Below, piece after piece: positions 37,276-46,757 of a stretch of DNA of 64,000 nt. Position 1 is the first letter of the stretch. Each line of letters starts with the position of its first letter. The position numbers were made by a program, and so were the translations under genes. This DNA comes from Campylobacter majalis (GTDB lineage Bacteria > Campylobacterota > Campylobacteria > Campylobacterales > Campylobacteraceae): positions 51,794 through 115,793 of the forward strand of contig NZ_CAJHOF010000007.1 of NCBI RefSeq assembly GCF_905120465.1, in the 5' to 3' direction. The notes below the pieces were generated by a model. That model did not search any database. It had not been told where the DNA came from and was given only the letters and a program-made list of their open reading frames with translations.

Positions 37276-38742
37276 ATGGCACAAAAAACCATACTTGTGA
37301 TAACTGATGGCATAGGACATAACGAGAGTGAAAATTTTAACGCATTTGCCGCGGCTAAAAAGCCAACATATGAGTGGCTATTTAAAAACACGCCAAATAC
37401 TTTAATAAAGACTTCCGGTTTTGCTGTTGGCTTACCTGAAGGACAAATGGGCAACTCAGAAGTGGGGCATATGACGATAGGGAGCGGACGAGTTTTATAT
37501 CAAAATTTGGTAAAAATTGATCTAGCTTTTAAAAATGGTGATTTTAAAACCGATGAAAATTTATGCAAAATGTTTAAAACTTGCAAAAATATCCATGTCA
37601 TCGGACTTTACTCAGATGGTGGAGTGCATTCGCACCTTAATCACTTTCATGCCATGTATGATCTAGCTGTGCAAAATGGCTGCAACGCCCACGCACACAT
37701 CATCACAGATGGTCGCGATGTATCGCCAAAATCAGCATTTGAGCTTGTAAAATCAGCCGAGCAAAAGATGAAAATTTCAACCATTTGCGGTCGCTTTTAC
37801 GCCATGGATAGAGACAATCGCTTTGAGCGTGTAAAACAGGCTTATGATGCGTATTTTGGGGCTTTAATGCCACTTAGTATTACGCCAAGCAAGTACATAG
37901 AGCAAAACTATGCTAAAAATGAGATTGATGAGTTCATCGCCCCTGCTACTTTTAATGATTTTAAAGGCATTGGCGAAAATGATGGCGTGATTTTTATAAA
38001 TTTTAGAAATGATAGAATGCGTGAGCTAGTAAGTGCATTTGGAGGCGAGAGCTTTAGTGAGTTTGAGCGAAAATTTATCGTGCGAAATTTAATCACGATG
38101 ACCGAATACGACGCGAAATTCACCTATCCAGTTTTAATCCCAAAAGAAAATTTGCAAAACACTCTATCAAATGTCATCGCAAAAGCTGGTAAAACGCAGT
38201 TTCATACGGCAGAAACAGAAAAATACGCCCATGTAACTTTCTTTTTTAACGGCGGAGTAGAAGATGCTGAGATAAACGAAACTCGCGTTCTTGTGCCTAG
38301 CCCAAAGGTAAAAACATACGACGAAAATCCACAGATGAGTGGTTATGAAGTATGCGATGCGGTTTTAAAGGCGATTGATGCGGAGTATGACTTTATCGTG
38401 GTAAATTTTGCAAATGGCGATATGGTCGGGCATACGGGCGATTTTAACGCGGCTGTAAAGGCGGTTGAGGCGGTTGATGAGTGTCTTGGCAAGATCGTGC
38501 AAAAGGCTCGTGAGCTAGGCTATGCGTACGTGCAAATTTCAGATCACGGCAACTGCGAGGCTATGCGTGATGAGAGCGGTGAAATGCTTACCAATCACAC
38601 GACTTTTGATGTGTATTGCTTTGTGATGGCCAATGGCGTGAGTGAGCTAAAAAGTGGCATGGGGCTTAGCAACATCGCAGCAAGTGTCATAAAATGCATG
38701 GGGCTTGAAAAACCAAGCGAGATGAATGAGGCGATATTTTAA
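37276..38742 (+). CDS. gpmI: 2,3-bisphosphoglycerate-independent phosphoglycerate mutase
   Basis: GpmI interconverts 3- and 2-phosphoglycerate, here probably mainly for gluconeogenesis since Campylobacter rarely uses glucose. The metal and nucleophile residues are in place: Asp11 (VITDGIG) and Ser61 (GNSEVGH). The phosphatase-fold motifs HIITDGRDV, GRFYAMDRDNR, FANGDMVGHTG and ISDHGNCE are also present. At 488 residues it is close to, slightly below, the usual length. The DMP19-type reading frame begins 1 bp after its stop, so the two are transcriptionally joined. Confidence 0.97.
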   Translation: MAQKTILVITDGIGHNESENFNAFAAAKKPTYEWLFKNTPNTLIKTSGFAVGLPEGQMGNSEVGHMTIGSGRVLYQNLVKIDLAFKNGDFKTDENLCKMFKTCKNIHVIGLYSDGGVHSHLNHFHAMYDLAVQNGCNAHAHIITDGRDVSPKSAFELVKSAEQKMKISTICGRFYAMDRDNRFERVKQAYDAYFGALMPLSITPSKYIEQNYAKNEIDEFIAPATFNDFKGIGENDGVIFINFRNDRMRELVSAFGGESFSEFERKFIVRNLITMTEYDAKFTYPVLIPKENLQNTLSNVIAKAGKTQFHTAETEKYAHVTFFFNGGVEDAEINETRVLVPSPKVKTYDENPQMSGYEVCDAVLKAIDAEYDFIVVNFANGDMVGHTGDFNAAVKAVEAVDECLGKIVQKARELGYAYVQISDHGNCEAMRDESGEMLTNHTTFDVYCFVMANGVSELKSGMGLSNIAASVIKCMGLEKPSEMNEAIF

Positions 38743-38743
38743 C

Positions 38744-39258
38744 ATGCAAGAAAAAGAAATTTATAAGGCGATAACAGCTGATGAAGTTAAAATGCTTGAT
38801 GATATTTACAAGATTAATCAGCCGATGTTTTGGACTATTGATATTTATAACTCGCATAAGGAGTATCTACAATCAGCCAAACGCTTTACTCTAGAGCAAC
38901 GCTATTTAAATGCGATTTTTGGTATTTTGCAGAAGTTAATAACGGTGGGCATATTCAGTTTTTTACCAACGCCACAGGCATAGTTTGGCAAGATGTGATA
39001 GATGGGCTTAATCATTTTGGCATAAAATCTCATGCTAAAAATTTTCAAAAAGTGCTTGATTATTTTAATGAAACAATCCCTTTTGATAGGGACGAGCGAG
39101 AGAAATTATTTGATAGTGCGGATGATGAGCTTGATGAAATTTTAAAAAACATTGAGAGTGATTTTAAAAATGCTGATAAAGAGATTTTAAATTTTATTAA
39201 AAATAATCCCGATAAATTTACATTTAACGGCACTTATCGTAGCTATCAAGCTTGGTGA
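38744..39258 (+). pseudogene. DMP19/DUF4375-family gene broken by one frameshift
   Basis: From the ATG at 38744 the frame reads MQEKEIYKAITADEVK to about LNAIF and then fails. One frame over, the family hallmark FAEVNNGGHIQFFTNATG follows at once and runs to the stop at 39258. Adding one T to the T5 run at 38916-38920 restores LNAIFWYFAEVNNGG and a continuous 171-residue protein. DMP19 (named from Neisseria) is a DNA-mimic or regulator-binding protein family. The rest of the gene is undamaged, so the break is recent, a reversible homopolymer change, or a sequencing error. It follows gpmI by 1 bp. Confidence 0.85.
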
Positions 39259-39320
39259 GTTAGTATTTTGACTAAAAAATGCAAAATTTATGTTTAAAAT
39301 CATAACACAAAGGAAAATAA

Positions 39321-39872
39321 ATGAAAGATACAGCACTTGTCATAATCGACATACAAAATGACTATTTTCAAGGTGGCAAATCCGAGCTTTACGAGCCGAT
39401 AAAAGCGGCACAAAATGCAAAAGCGTTGCTTGAAAAATTTAGGCAGCTAAACGCACCGATTTTTCATATCCAGCATATTTTTGAGAGCGAAAATGCACCA
39501 TTTTTCGCACCAAATACAAACGGCGTGCAAATACATGAGTTATTAACACCAAAAGATGGTGAATTTGTCGTTGTAAAGCATTTTCCAGACGCATTTTTAA
39601 ACACTAAACTAGGACATGAGCTAGAACGCTTAAATATTAAAAATCTCATAATTTGCGGTATGATGAGTCACATGTGTATAGATACTAGTGTGCGTTCAGC
39701 CGTTGCAAAGGGCTTTAGTGTGAGTTTGGCTCATGATGCTTGTGCTACAAAAGAGCTTGAGTTTAACGGCACAAAGATAGACGCAAATATCGCTCATATA
39801 GCATTTATGGCTGCAATGAATGGAATTTTTGCTGATGTAAAAACAACCGATGAAATTTTAAAAAGTTTGTAA
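39321..39872 (+). CDS. Isochorismatase-family cysteine hydrolase
   Basis: This 183-residue alpha/beta hydrolase has the catalytic triad Asp10 (VIIDIQNDY), Lys86 (VVVKHFPD) and Cys119 (MMSHMCIDTS). The family includes nicotinamidases, isochorismatases and other amidases. The cis-peptide and metal-site histidines of nicotinamidase are not obvious, so a substrate is not assigned. An AAAGGAAAA ribosome site precedes the ATG. It lies 62 bp after the broken DMP19 gene and 52 bp before a lipoprotein gene, all on the plus strand. Confidence 0.88.
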   Translation: MKDTALVIIDIQNDYFQGGKSELYEPIKAAQNAKALLEKFRQLNAPIFHIQHIFESENAPFFAPNTNGVQIHELLTPKDGEFVVVKHFPDAFLNTKLGHELERLNIKNLIICGMMSHMCIDTSVRSAVAKGFSVSLAHDACATKELEFNGTKIDANIAHIAFMAAMNGIFADVKTTDEILKSL

Positions 39873-39924
39873 AATTAACCTAAAATTTGTTAAATTTCTA
39901 TTTTTAAAAAATAAAAGGAAAAAT

Positions 39925-40365
39925 ATGAAGAAGTATTTAAAATTTAGCCTAGCTGTTGTTTTGGCTGGAGCATTTGCTGGTTGTGCTGAGGTTACTGAGG
40001 CGCTAAATAGCATAAATAAAGTCGCAAGTGGCGCCAGTCTTGCAACCGAAATCAACCCAAGCACCATATGTAATGAGTGGAAAGAAAACGAAGCAAGAGC
40101 AATACAAAATTACAACAACAAAATGATAAAATTTAAAGGCGAACTCACTCATATATCTTCTAGTGCCTTACTTAGCAACACCGCTTCATTTAAGTCAGGT
40201 AATGCAGATCTTACTTATGTGCCAGAAAATTCAAAAGCTGATAACATCGCAACCCTAAGCAAAGGTAAAAGCTACATAGTTACTGGCAAAATCACAAGTA
40301 TATCATACAGCCTTGATCCAAAATCAAAATGCGACATTGGACTATTAGGGGCTTTAATAGAATAA
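39925..40365 (+). CDS. Lipoprotein with an OB-fold (tRNA_anti-like) domain
   Basis: A 146-residue lipoprotein with lipobox FAGC and acylated Cys20. After a spacer come INPSTICNEWKENEARA and NNKMIKFKGELTHI, then SYIVTGKITSI. This is the strand pattern of the small tRNA_anti-like OB-fold domain found in secreted bacterial proteins. Such domains are common in envelope lipoproteins of unknown role. No export partner is next to it. It ends a plus-strand run before a gap of about 550 bp. Confidence 0.7.
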   Translation: MKKYLKFSLAVVLAGAFAGCAEVTEALNSINKVASGASLATEINPSTICNEWKENEARAIQNYNNKMIKFKGELTHISSSALLSNTASFKSGNADLTYVPENSKADNIATLSKGKSYIVTGKITSISYSLDPKSKCDIGLLGALIE

Positions 40366-40876
40366 AAGTGTTATTTAAAGTAGATAAATTTAGCTTAAGT
40401 TCTAACAAATGAGCTTAAAAACCATAACCATATCGATAAAAATAAGTATATTGTTTGTTTTTAAAATTTCAAAAAATCTAAATATTTAAAATATCTTTAG
40501 ATCAATTAAAACAAACAAAATACTAAAAATGGCATGAATTTCATAGGTGAGGTTATATTAAAAAGTATCAAATTTAATCCAAGCAATAAAGAAATTTTTA
40601 ACTTACTACGCTCATTAAAGTAAAATCCTTAAAGTATTAAAAGCTATTTAAAACCTTTAATGCTTTTTAAAAACTAAAAAGCATTGTATAAAAAGAAAAC
40701 TAAGCCACTACAAAATAACAAATATTACATGACTTTCATGATTTTAAGAATAAAATAAAAAGTTTATTAATGATAAAAATCACATCAGTAGGATAGAAAA
40801 ATTTTAAAGACTGGGTAATAAAAATGAATTTTTGATGTGCAAAAGGGTAAATTTTAATAATAAAAATCGCACTATA
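40366..40876. other. Gene-free AT-rich gap between convergent units
   Basis: Nothing convincing is coded here. A 29-codon open frame at 40534-40623 (plus) has no ribosome binding site. The right edge holds the ribosomal-operon terminator. Confidence 0.6.
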
Positions 40877-40912
40877 TAAAAAAGGCAAGGTGGTAGCTTA
40901 CCCACTTTGCCA
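40877..40912 (-). terminator. Terminator of the S10/spc operon
   Basis: On the minus strand, GGCAAAGTGGG pairs with CCACCTTGCC (one G-U pair) across a short loop and is followed by a run of six T. It begins 6 bp after the secY stop. This is a classic Rho-independent terminator ending the long ribosomal operon. Confidence 0.85.
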
Positions 40913-40917
40913 AAATT

Positions 40918-42180
40918 TTATAAGCCAACAGCACTTAGTGTTTGGTATTTATTCATGTATATTTGAGCTTCTACTCTTCTCATCGTATCAAGTGCTACTG
41001 AAACAACGATAAGCACAGATGTACCACCAAAATAAAAAGGCACACCCATAAACTTAACTAAAACCCAAGGAATCGTTGAGATAAGCCCTAGATAAATAGC
41101 ACCTGTAAATGTCAAACGTGAAGCCACTTCGTTTAAAAACTCAGCTGTGCTTTCACCAGGTCTAACACCAGGTATAAATCCACCTTGTCGCTTTAAATTT
41201 TCGCTAATATCTTTTGTATTAAATGTGATAGAAGCGTAAAAATAAGCAAAAAAGATGATAAAAACAAAACTTAAGAAATTAAACATGTAGCCATTTGGGT
41301 TTAAAAAATCATAAACCGCCTGAACGTATGGGTTAGTACTCGCTTGTAAAATAGTGCTTGGAAACATCAAAATCGCACTTGCAAAAATTGGAGGTATAAC
41401 ACCACTAAGATTTACCTTAATTGGTATATAATTCATAATGCGTTTATTCTGATTTTGCATAACAACCTTACGAGAATATGAGATTGGTATGCGTCTCTCA
41501 CCCATTTCAACAAAGATAATAACACCAACTGTTAATAAAACCACTGCCAAAATAGCAATTACAACTAAGAAATTTAACTCACCTGTATTTACTAAATTTA
41601 TAGTGCCTCCTATTGCTGAAGGTATACCAGATACAATGCCCGCAAAAATAATAAGACTTATACCATTGCCAATGCCACGCTGAGTAATTTGCTCACCTAT
41701 CCACATAAGCAGCATTGTTCCAGATAGCATTGATGTAGCAGCTATCGCGATAAATAAATTTAGCTCTATCATAATAGCTTGTTCGCCATTATGTCCGTTT
41801 AAGCTCTGCAAACCTATGCTAACACCAATAGCCTGAACTATCGTAATAGCAATGGTAGCGTAACGGATAATTTGCATATATTTTTGCATACCATCACGCT
41901 CTTTTTTAAGCTTTCCTAAATTTGGAAAAGTTGCCGCCAAAAGCTCCATGATGATAGATGCTGTAATATAAGGCATAATACCAAGTGAGATAATACTTAA
42001 ACGTTCAGCAGCATTACCACTAAACATATTAAATAATCCAAGTGCGTTATTGCTGTTTGAGTTAAAAAAATCTTTAATCACATCTACATTAACGCCAGGA
42101 ACTGGCACATATGCCAGTATCCTATAAGCAAATAAAAATGCCAACGTGATTAGAATCTTGTTGAGCAAATTTTTATTCAT
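40918..42180 (-). CDS. secY: Preprotein translocase subunit SecY
   Basis: SecY is the channel of the Sec translocon in the inner membrane, working with SecE and SecG; secG is at 56361 in this window. The 420-residue protein has ten membrane segments. Characteristic parts are VPVPGVNVD, ALGLFNMFSGNAAERLSIISLGIMPYITASI (the plug and lateral-gate region) and GGFIPGVRPGESTAEFL. The last gene of the spc operon, it overlaps rplO by 1 bp. In many bacteria map or adk follows; here the operon ends with a terminator. Confidence 0.98.
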   Translation of the reverse strand: MNKNLLNKILITLAFLFAYRILAYVPVPGVNVDVIKDFFNSNSNNALGLFNMFSGNAAERLSIISLGIMPYITASIIMELLAATFPNLGKLKKERDGMQKYMQIIRYATIAITIVQAIGVSIGLQSLNGHNGEQAIMIELNLFIAIAATSMLSGTMLLMWIGEQITQRGIGNGISLIIFAGIVSGIPSAIGGTINLVNTGELNFLVVIAILAVVLLTVGVIIFVEMGERRIPISYSRKVVMQNQNKRIMNYIPIKVNLSGVIPPIFASAILMFPSTILQASTNPYVQAVYDFLNPNGYMFNFLSFVFIIFFAYFYASITFNTKDISENLKRQGGFIPGVRPGESTAEFLNEVASRLTFTGAIYLGLISTIPWVLVKFMGVPFYFGGTSVLIVVSVALDTMRRVEAQIYMNKYQTLSAVGL

Positions 42181-42581
42181 TATTTTGTACCGCTAACAAT
42201 AACGTTGCTATCTTTTATCTTAGACACAAGATCTTTTGCACTAACGCCGATTAATTTTATCTTTGTTACGCTTTTTGAAATTTTATGCACACTTGCAATA
42301 GTTGCAATAGTAATTTCGCTTAGATCTTTTACAGCTGTGATCTTTTCTACATTTATCACATAAGGTTTTTCAAACTTAGATGTAAAGCCTACTTTTGGCA
42401 AACGTCTTTGAAGTGGCTGCTGACCACCCTCAAAGCCACGCTTTTCATTATAGCCTTTTCTAGCTCTTTGACCCTTGTGCCCTTTTCCTGCTGTTTTGCC
42501 ATGACCGCTACCTTGTCCGCGACCAATTCTTTTTGTATTTTTTGTTGAACCAACTGCTGGAGTTAAATTTTCTAATGCCAT
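42180..42581 (-). CDS. rplO: 50S ribosomal protein L15
   Basis: Late-assembly 50S protein, 133 residues. It opens with the family N-terminus ([38 protein letters not shown]), an arginine/glycine-rich extension reaching into 23S rRNA, and ends with a globular domain. It follows rpsE by 3 bp: there is no rpmD (L30) between S5 and L15, as expected for Campylobacterota. Confidence 0.97.
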   Translation of the reverse strand: MALENLTPAVGSTKNTKRIGRGQGSGHGKTAGKGHKGQRARKGYNEKRGFEGGQQPLQRRLPKVGFTSKFEKPYVINVEKITAVKDLSEITIATIASVHKISKSVTKIKLIGVSAKDLVSKIKDSNVIVSGTK

Positions 42582-42584
42582 ATC

Positions 42585-43028
42585 TTATCCTTTAAGCATA
42601 CTTAGTGCTTTTATAGTAGCACGTACAACGTTTGCTGAGTTGTTTGAACCAAGTGACTTTGTAAGGATATCCTTAACGCCTGCAAGCTCTAAAATAGGTC
42701 TAGCACCACCACCAGCAATAACACCAGTACCTTCGCTAGCTGGGCGAAGCAAAATACGACTTGCGTTATACTTAACTTCGATATCGTGAGGTATAGTTGT
42801 ACCTTTTAGCTTAACTTCAATGATGTTTTTAAATGCATCATCAACGGCTTTTCTCATCGCATCTGGCACCTCTTTAGCTTTACCGTAGCCAAAACCAACT
42901 AAGCCATTTTTGTTGCCAACTACCACAAGTGCTGTAAATCTAAATCTACGACCACCTTTAACAACCTTTGTAACCCTACCGATATCAACGATTACTTCTT
43001 CAAATTCTTCTCTATTATACTTTTGCAT
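42585..43028 (-). CDS. rpsE: 30S ribosomal protein S5
   Basis: S5 lies at the mRNA entry of the 30S subunit and supports accuracy and helicase activity. The 147-residue protein has the double-stranded-RNA-binding-like N-domain ([21 protein letters not shown]) and the C-domain with [21 protein letters not shown]. It is shorter than the E. coli protein, as in other Campylobacter. The gene is 15 bp from rplR. Confidence 0.97.
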   Translation of the reverse strand: MQKYNREEFEEVIVDIGRVTKVVKGGRRFRFTALVVVGNKNGLVGFGYGKAKEVPDAMRKAVDDAFKNIIEVKLKGTTIPHDIEVKYNASRILLRPASEGTGVIAGGGARPILELAGVKDILTKSLGSNNSANVVRATIKALSMLKG

Positions 43029-43043
43029 TGATTTTCCTTTGGG

Positions 43044-43400
43044 TTATAGCTTAATGCCATTTTCTCTTAAAGCGTCAGCAAATGCTGCAACTACACCATG
43101 ATACAAGTATCCGTTTCTATCAAATACGCCAGTTTCAATACCCTTAGCTTTCAAAGCAGCAGCAAATTCTTTAGCCAACACTACCGCACCATCTTTGTTT
43201 GCTTTAATGCCTAGCGTTTTACCACTTGCAGCCGCTATTGTTGTAGCCGTTACATCGTTAATCGCTTGAACATAAATCGTTCTATTTGATTTAAATATCG
43301 AAATTCTTGGGCAAACAGGGCAACCTGAAATTTTAGCTCTAACTCTTCTTTTTCTCTTTAATCTAAGAGCAAGTTTTCTTTTTAATACTTTTGCAGTCAT
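43044..43400 (-). CDS. rplR: 50S ribosomal protein L18
   Basis: L18 binds 5S rRNA together with L5. The 118-residue sequence has the basic N-terminal arm ([20 protein letters not shown]) and the [19 protein letters not shown] core, with a family-typical C-terminus ([23 protein letters not shown]). It lies 9 bp after rplF. Confidence 0.97.
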   Translation of the reverse strand: MTAKVLKRKLALRLKRKRRVRAKISGCPVCPRISIFKSNRTIYVQAINDVTATTIAAASGKTLGIKANKDGAVVLAKEFAAALKAKGIETGVFDRNGYLYHGVVAAFADALRENGIKL

Positions 43401-43409
43401 TTTTTATCC

Positions 43410-43946
43410 TTACTTCTTAGATGTTTTACCCGCTTTGCGGATTATGCGTTCTTCAACATATTTAACGCCTTTGCCCTTATATGGCTCAGGCGGCCTAAAT
43501 CCTCTAACCTGTGCTGCTACTTGACCAATTACTTGCTTATCGCTACCTTTTAAAGTAATGATATTTCTCTCAACTGTAGCCTCTATACCCTCTGGCAACT
43601 CATAGTTTATAAGGTGTGAAAAACCAAGAGTAAGCTCAAGAATTTTACCTTTAACTGCAGCTTTGTAACCAACACCGTTAATTTCTAGCTGACGTGTAAA
43701 GCCCTGAGTTAATCCTATAACGATATTGTTAGCTAAAGCCCTATATGTTCCCCAGTAAGCTCTGCTTTGGCGATCTTCACCCTTTGGAGAAAATACAACC
43801 TCGCCATTTTCTACTTTTACTTCAACATGACCCTTTGTGTCAAGTTCTTTTACGCTGTTGCCTTTTTTAAATTTCAAGACACCATTTTCAAAGCCAACTT
43901 CTAAACCGCTCGGTATAGATATTGGCTGTTTTCCTATACGTGACAT
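43410..43946 (-). CDS. rplF: 50S ribosomal protein L6
   Basis: L6 sits near the factor-binding site of the 50S subunit. The 178-residue protein has two related domains and the signature [16 protein letters not shown] at the C-terminus. The N-terminus ([16 protein letters not shown]) fits the family, and an AAAGGAAAAA site precedes the ATG. It is separated from rpsH by an unusual 205-bp gap, so it may depend on its own translation signals or on an internal promoter. Confidence 0.97.
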   Translation of the reverse strand: MSRIGKQPISIPSGLEVGFENGVLKFKKGNSVKELDTKGHVEVKVENGEVVFSPKGEDRQSRAYWGTYRALANNIVIGLTQGFTRQLEINGVGYKAAVKGKILELTLGFSHLINYELPEGIEATVERNIITLKGSDKQVIGQVAAQVRGFRPPEPYKGKGVKYVEERIIRKAGKTSKK

Positions 43947-44151
43947 TTTTTTCCTTTTACTTGTCTAGGGTGTTTCTACTATCTTGAATAAACACCTCAA
44001 TGCCGTAAATTTTATTGCTTTTAAAGTTATAAAAGCAAAACCTTTTATTATTTTGCACTTTAGATTACATAAAGCAAAATTTAATTATGTTGGCCTCAAA
44101 AGAAGCCTACATAATCTGATTAACTTTAACAAATAACGTTCAAGTTAAATA
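43947..44151 (-). promoter_or_regulatory. Structured 205-bp spacer inside the ribosomal operon
   Basis: All other gaps in this operon are 15 bp or less. This one holds three hairpins: GGTGTTT/AAACACC (43969-43975, 43990-43996), a 9-bp stem TTGCTTTTA/TAAAAGCAA (44015-44023, 44030-44038), and a stem near 44085-44114 with one mismatch. No reading frame of note is present. It could be an internal promoter, an RNA processing site or an autoregulatory element for rplF onward. Confidence 0.5.
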
Positions 44152-44547
44152 TTACCAAACAGTGCAAAGAATTTCGCCACCAACACCAGCTTTGTGAGCA
44201 GCTTCACCACTCATCACGCCTTTGCTTGTGCTAACTACGATAGTTCCGTATCCATTTTTAAAACGCTTTATATCGTCTTTACCTTGATATACACGTCTGC
44301 CAGGAGTTGATACACGCTTAAGCTCATTTATAACACTTCTACCATACTCATCATATTTAAGCACAACGTTTATAAATTTCTTATTGCCATCTTCTACAAC
44401 ATTAAAGCTCTCTAAATAGCCATTACTTGTTAGCACATTAAGAGTTGCTTCTACAACATTTGAGTGTAGAAGTTTTGTTGTATCTAGCTTTCTAAGAGCC
44501 GCATTTCTTATACGCGTTAATCCATCTGCTATTAAATCATTTAACAT
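44152..44547 (-). CDS. rpsH: 30S ribosomal protein S8
   Basis: S8 organises the central domain of 16S rRNA and in E. coli represses its own operon through an mRNA hairpin. The 131-residue protein has the family N-terminus ([18 protein letters not shown]) and the C-terminal rRNA-contact segment [26 protein letters not shown]. It follows rpsN by 10 bp. The unusual structured spacer begins right after its stop. Confidence 0.97.
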   Translation of the reverse strand: MLNDLIADGLTRIRNAALRKLDTTKLLHSNVVEATLNVLTSNGYLESFNVVEDGNKKFINVVLKYDEYGRSVINELKRVSTPGRRVYQGKDDIKRFKNGYGTIVVSTSKGVMSGEAAHKAGVGGEILCTVW

Positions 44548-44557
44548 ATTCTTATCC

Positions 44558-44743
44558 TTACCAACTTGCTTTTTTTAGACCTGGTATTAGTCCCTCGTTA
44601 GCCATTTTTCTTAGGCAAACACGGCAAATTCCAAAGTCTTGATAAACAGAGTGTGGACGTCCGCAGATTTGACATCTCGTATAACCACGAACTGCAAATT
44701 TTGGCTTTCTAGCAGCTTTTGCTATCATTGATTTTTTTGCCAT
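44558..44743 (-). CDS. rpsN: 30S ribosomal protein S14, zinc-binding type
   Basis: This is the short, zinc-ribbon form of S14 (61 residues) with Cys24, Cys27, Cys40 and Cys43 (CQIC and CRVC). The start is the ATG at 44743, giving [10 protein letters not shown] longer frame from 44773 lies inside rplE and has no family support. It sits 1 bp after rplE. Confidence 0.97.
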   Translation of the reverse strand: MAKKSMIAKAARKPKFAVRGYTRCQICGRPHSVYQDFGICRVCLRKMANEGLIPGLKKASW

Positions 44744-44744
44744 C

Positions 44745-45287
44745 TTACTTTCCTTTTGCAAACGGCACACCAAATAGCTCTAGCAATTTGAATGCCTCTT
44801 TATCGTTTTTAGCTGTTGTTGTTACAGTGATATTCATACCATGAGTACGTAAAATTTTATCATACTCAACCTCAGGGAACATTAACTGCTCTGTTAATCC
44901 AAAGTTGTAGTTGCCTCTGCCGTCAAAACCATTTCTTGGCAATCCACGGAAGTCTTTAACTCTTGGCAATGCTACACTTATAAGCTTATCCAAAAACGCA
45001 TACATACGCTCTTTTCTCAAAGTCACTTTGATACCAACAGGAAAACCTTCACGCACTTTAAAACCAGCAACTGATTTTTTAGCATTGCAAACTATTGCTT
45101 TTTGACCTGCTATTAAAGATATAGTGTCTGCCATATTTTGCAAAATTTTCTGATCTTTTGCAGAATCATTTGCACCAACGCTTATAACAATCTTTTCAAG
45201 TGCCGGAACAAGCATAGGATTTTTGATATCAAATTCTTTTGTTAAAGCTGGTATGATACTCTCTTTGTATTTATCTTTTAATCTCAT
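44745..45287 (-). CDS. rplE: 50S ribosomal protein L5
   Basis: L5 binds 5S rRNA and contacts the P-site tRNA. The protein is 180 residues from the ATG at 45287 (MRLKDKYKE). A frame open to 45314 would run back into rplX. Key segments are [30 protein letters not shown] and [19 protein letters not shown]. It starts 4 bp after rplX. Confidence 0.97.
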   Translation of the reverse strand: MRLKDKYKESIIPALTKEFDIKNPMLVPALEKIVISVGANDSAKDQKILQNMADTISLIAGQKAIVCNAKKSVAGFKVREGFPVGIKVTLRKERMYAFLDKLISVALPRVKDFRGLPRNGFDGRGNYNFGLTEQLMFPEVEYDKILRTHGMNITVTTTAKNDKEAFKLLELFGVPFAKGK

Positions 45288-45291
45288 ACTC

Positions 45292-45528
45292 TTAACCCTC
45301 AACTTTCGCAACATTTGAGATGTCTATCGGCATTTCTTTGTTGATATGACCACCATTTGGTGTTTTATCGCTTGGTTTAATAGCCTTTTTAGCTAGCTTA
45401 CAACCTTCAACGATAACCTGACCTTTTTTAGCCAATACAGACAAAATTTTGCCAGTTTTACCTTTGTCGTCACCAGTGATTATCTTTACCATATCACCTT
45501 TTTTGATTTTGTATTTTACATTTGCCAT
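45292..45528 (-). CDS. rplX: 50S ribosomal protein L24
   Basis: L24 is an early assembly protein of the 50S subunit. This short 78-residue form has the KOW motif at its N-terminus ([21 protein letters not shown]). It overlaps rplN by 1 bp and is followed 4 bp later by rplE. Confidence 0.96.
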   Translation of the reverse strand: MANVKYKIKKGDMVKIITGDDKGKTGKILSVLAKKGQVIVEGCKLAKKAIKPSDKTPNGGHINKEMPIDISNVAKVEG

Positions 45529-45896
45529 TATAGAACCTCCGGTGCTAGTGAAACAATCTTCATAAAGTTAGCATATCTAACTTCACGACCAACTGGTCCA
45601 AAGATACGTGTTCCAACTGGCTCTCTTTTATTGTCTAATATAACAGCTGCATTCTCATCAAAGCGGATAAGTGAGCCATTTTCTCTTTGAACTTCTTTTT
45701 TAGTTCTAACAACTACCGCCTTGACAACTTGACCTTTTTTAATCTTGCCATTTGGCAAAGCTTTTTTTACAGAGCAAACAATAATATCACCTAGTGTTGC
45801 ATATCTTCTTTTGCTTCCGCCTAAAACCTTAATACACATTAGCTCTTTTGCGCCACTATTGTCAGCAACTGCTAGTCTTGTAAAACTTTGAATCAT
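45528..45896 (-). CDS. rplN: 50S ribosomal protein L14
   Basis: The 122-residue L14 is highly conserved and lies at the subunit interface. Visible signatures are [46 protein letters not shown] and [12 protein letters not shown]. It overlaps rpsQ and rplX by 1 bp each. Confidence 0.98.
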   Translation of the reverse strand: MIQSFTRLAVADNSGAKELMCIKVLGGSKRRYATLGDIIVCSVKKALPNGKIKKGQVVKAVVVRTKKEVQRENGSLIRFDENAAVILDNKREPVGTRIFGPVGREVRYANFMKIVSLAPEVL

Positions 45897-46147
45897 TACT
45901 CAACTCCCTTTGCTAAAATAGCTTTTAAACGAAAGCTCTTACGTGCCGAGATAGGTCTGCACTCAATAGCAACAACAGTATCTCCCGCTTTTGTTTCATT
46001 TTTTTCATCATGAACTAAGTATTTTTTAAAGCGTTTTACAAATTTGTGATATCTTGGATGCATAACGCGTCTTTCAACCAAAATTGTAGCTGTTTTATCG
46101 CCAGCTTTTTGTAAAACTACGCCTTGAATTTCTCTTTTTAATGCCAT
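45896..46147 (-). CDS. rpsQ: 30S ribosomal protein S17
   Basis: S17 is a primary 16S rRNA-binding protein with an OB fold. From the ATG at 46147 it reads [13 protein letters not shown], 83 residues; a longer frame from 46171 adds eight residues lying in rpmC. The [24 protein letters not shown] and [12 protein letters not shown] segments are typical. The gap to rpmC is 1 bp. Confidence 0.97.
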   Translation of the reverse strand: MALKREIQGVVLQKAGDKTATILVERRVMHPRYHKFVKRFKKYLVHDEKNETKAGDTVVAIECRPISARKSFRLKAILAKGVE

Positions 46148-46148
46148 T

Positions 46149-46343
46149 TTACGCCCCTTGCTTTGTTGCACTAATTGCAGTATTGATACGGGCTATCTCT
46201 TTTTTAACAGCACCGATCTCGTTAGGGTTGCTTAACTGCATAGTTTTTAGCTTTTGTTTTAATGTAAATAAAAGCACCTTTTTCTCTTTAAGCAAAGCGT
46301 TTAGTTCTGCAACGCTTTTATCTTTTAAATCAGTATATTTCAT
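46149..46343 (-). CDS. rpmC: 50S ribosomal protein L29
   Basis: L29 is a small two-helix protein at the peptide exit tunnel. I read the ATG at 46343 ([14 protein letters not shown]), 64 residues, preceded by GAGAG. A GTG two codons upstream is the alternative. It begins 14 bp inside rplP, so translation is coupled. Confidence 0.93.
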   Translation of the reverse strand: MKYTDLKDKSVAELNALLKEKKVLLFTLKQKLKTMQLSNPNEIGAVKKEIARINTAISATKQGA

Positions 46344-46755
46344 TTTCACTCTCTCGCGTTACAAATTTTGTCTTAAAAGGTAATTTGTGCATAGCTAATG
46401 TAAGTGCCTCACGTGCAAGTTCTTCGCTAACACCTGCCATTTCGTATATTATACGACCTGGCTTAATATTCATTACCCACTCTTCTACACCTGCTTTACC
46501 CTTACCCATACGAGTTTGAAGTGGCTTTTTAGTTAATGGCTTATCTGGGAAAACACGTATCCAAATTTTTGCCTGACGTCTTACATGACGAGTAAGTGCT
46601 TGACGAGCAGCTTCAATTTGGCGTGAATTTATACGACCAGCTTCAACTGCCTTAAGTGCAAATTCGCCTGTTGATAAATTTGCACCACGTGTCGCATAGC
46701 CACGATTGCGACCCTTCATTTGCTTACGAAATTTCGTTCTTTTAGGTAGTAACAT
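46330..46755 (-). CDS. rplP: 50S ribosomal protein L16
   Basis: L16 lies near the A-site tRNA elbow. The 141-residue protein has [17 protein letters not shown] at the start, [15 protein letters not shown] in the middle, and [11 protein letters not shown] plus the late [19 protein letters not shown]. It starts 2 bp after rpsC and overlaps rpmC by 14 bp. Confidence 0.98.
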   Translation of the reverse strand: MLLPKRTKFRKQMKGRNRGYATRGANLSTGEFALKAVEAGRINSRQIEAARQALTRHVRRQAKIWIRVFPDKPLTKKPLQTRMGKGKAGVEEWVMNIKPGRIIYEMAGVSEELAREALTLAMHKLPFKTKFVTRESENEIY

Positions 46756-46757
46756 GA

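Noticed and set aside
40534..40623. 29-codon open frame in the gap before the secY terminator
   Set aside because: No ribosome binding site and too short to separate from chance in AT-rich DNA.
42582..42584. Missing rpmD (L30) between rpsE and rplO
   Set aside because: Campylobacterota normally lack L30, so this is a group trait, not a deletion in this genome.
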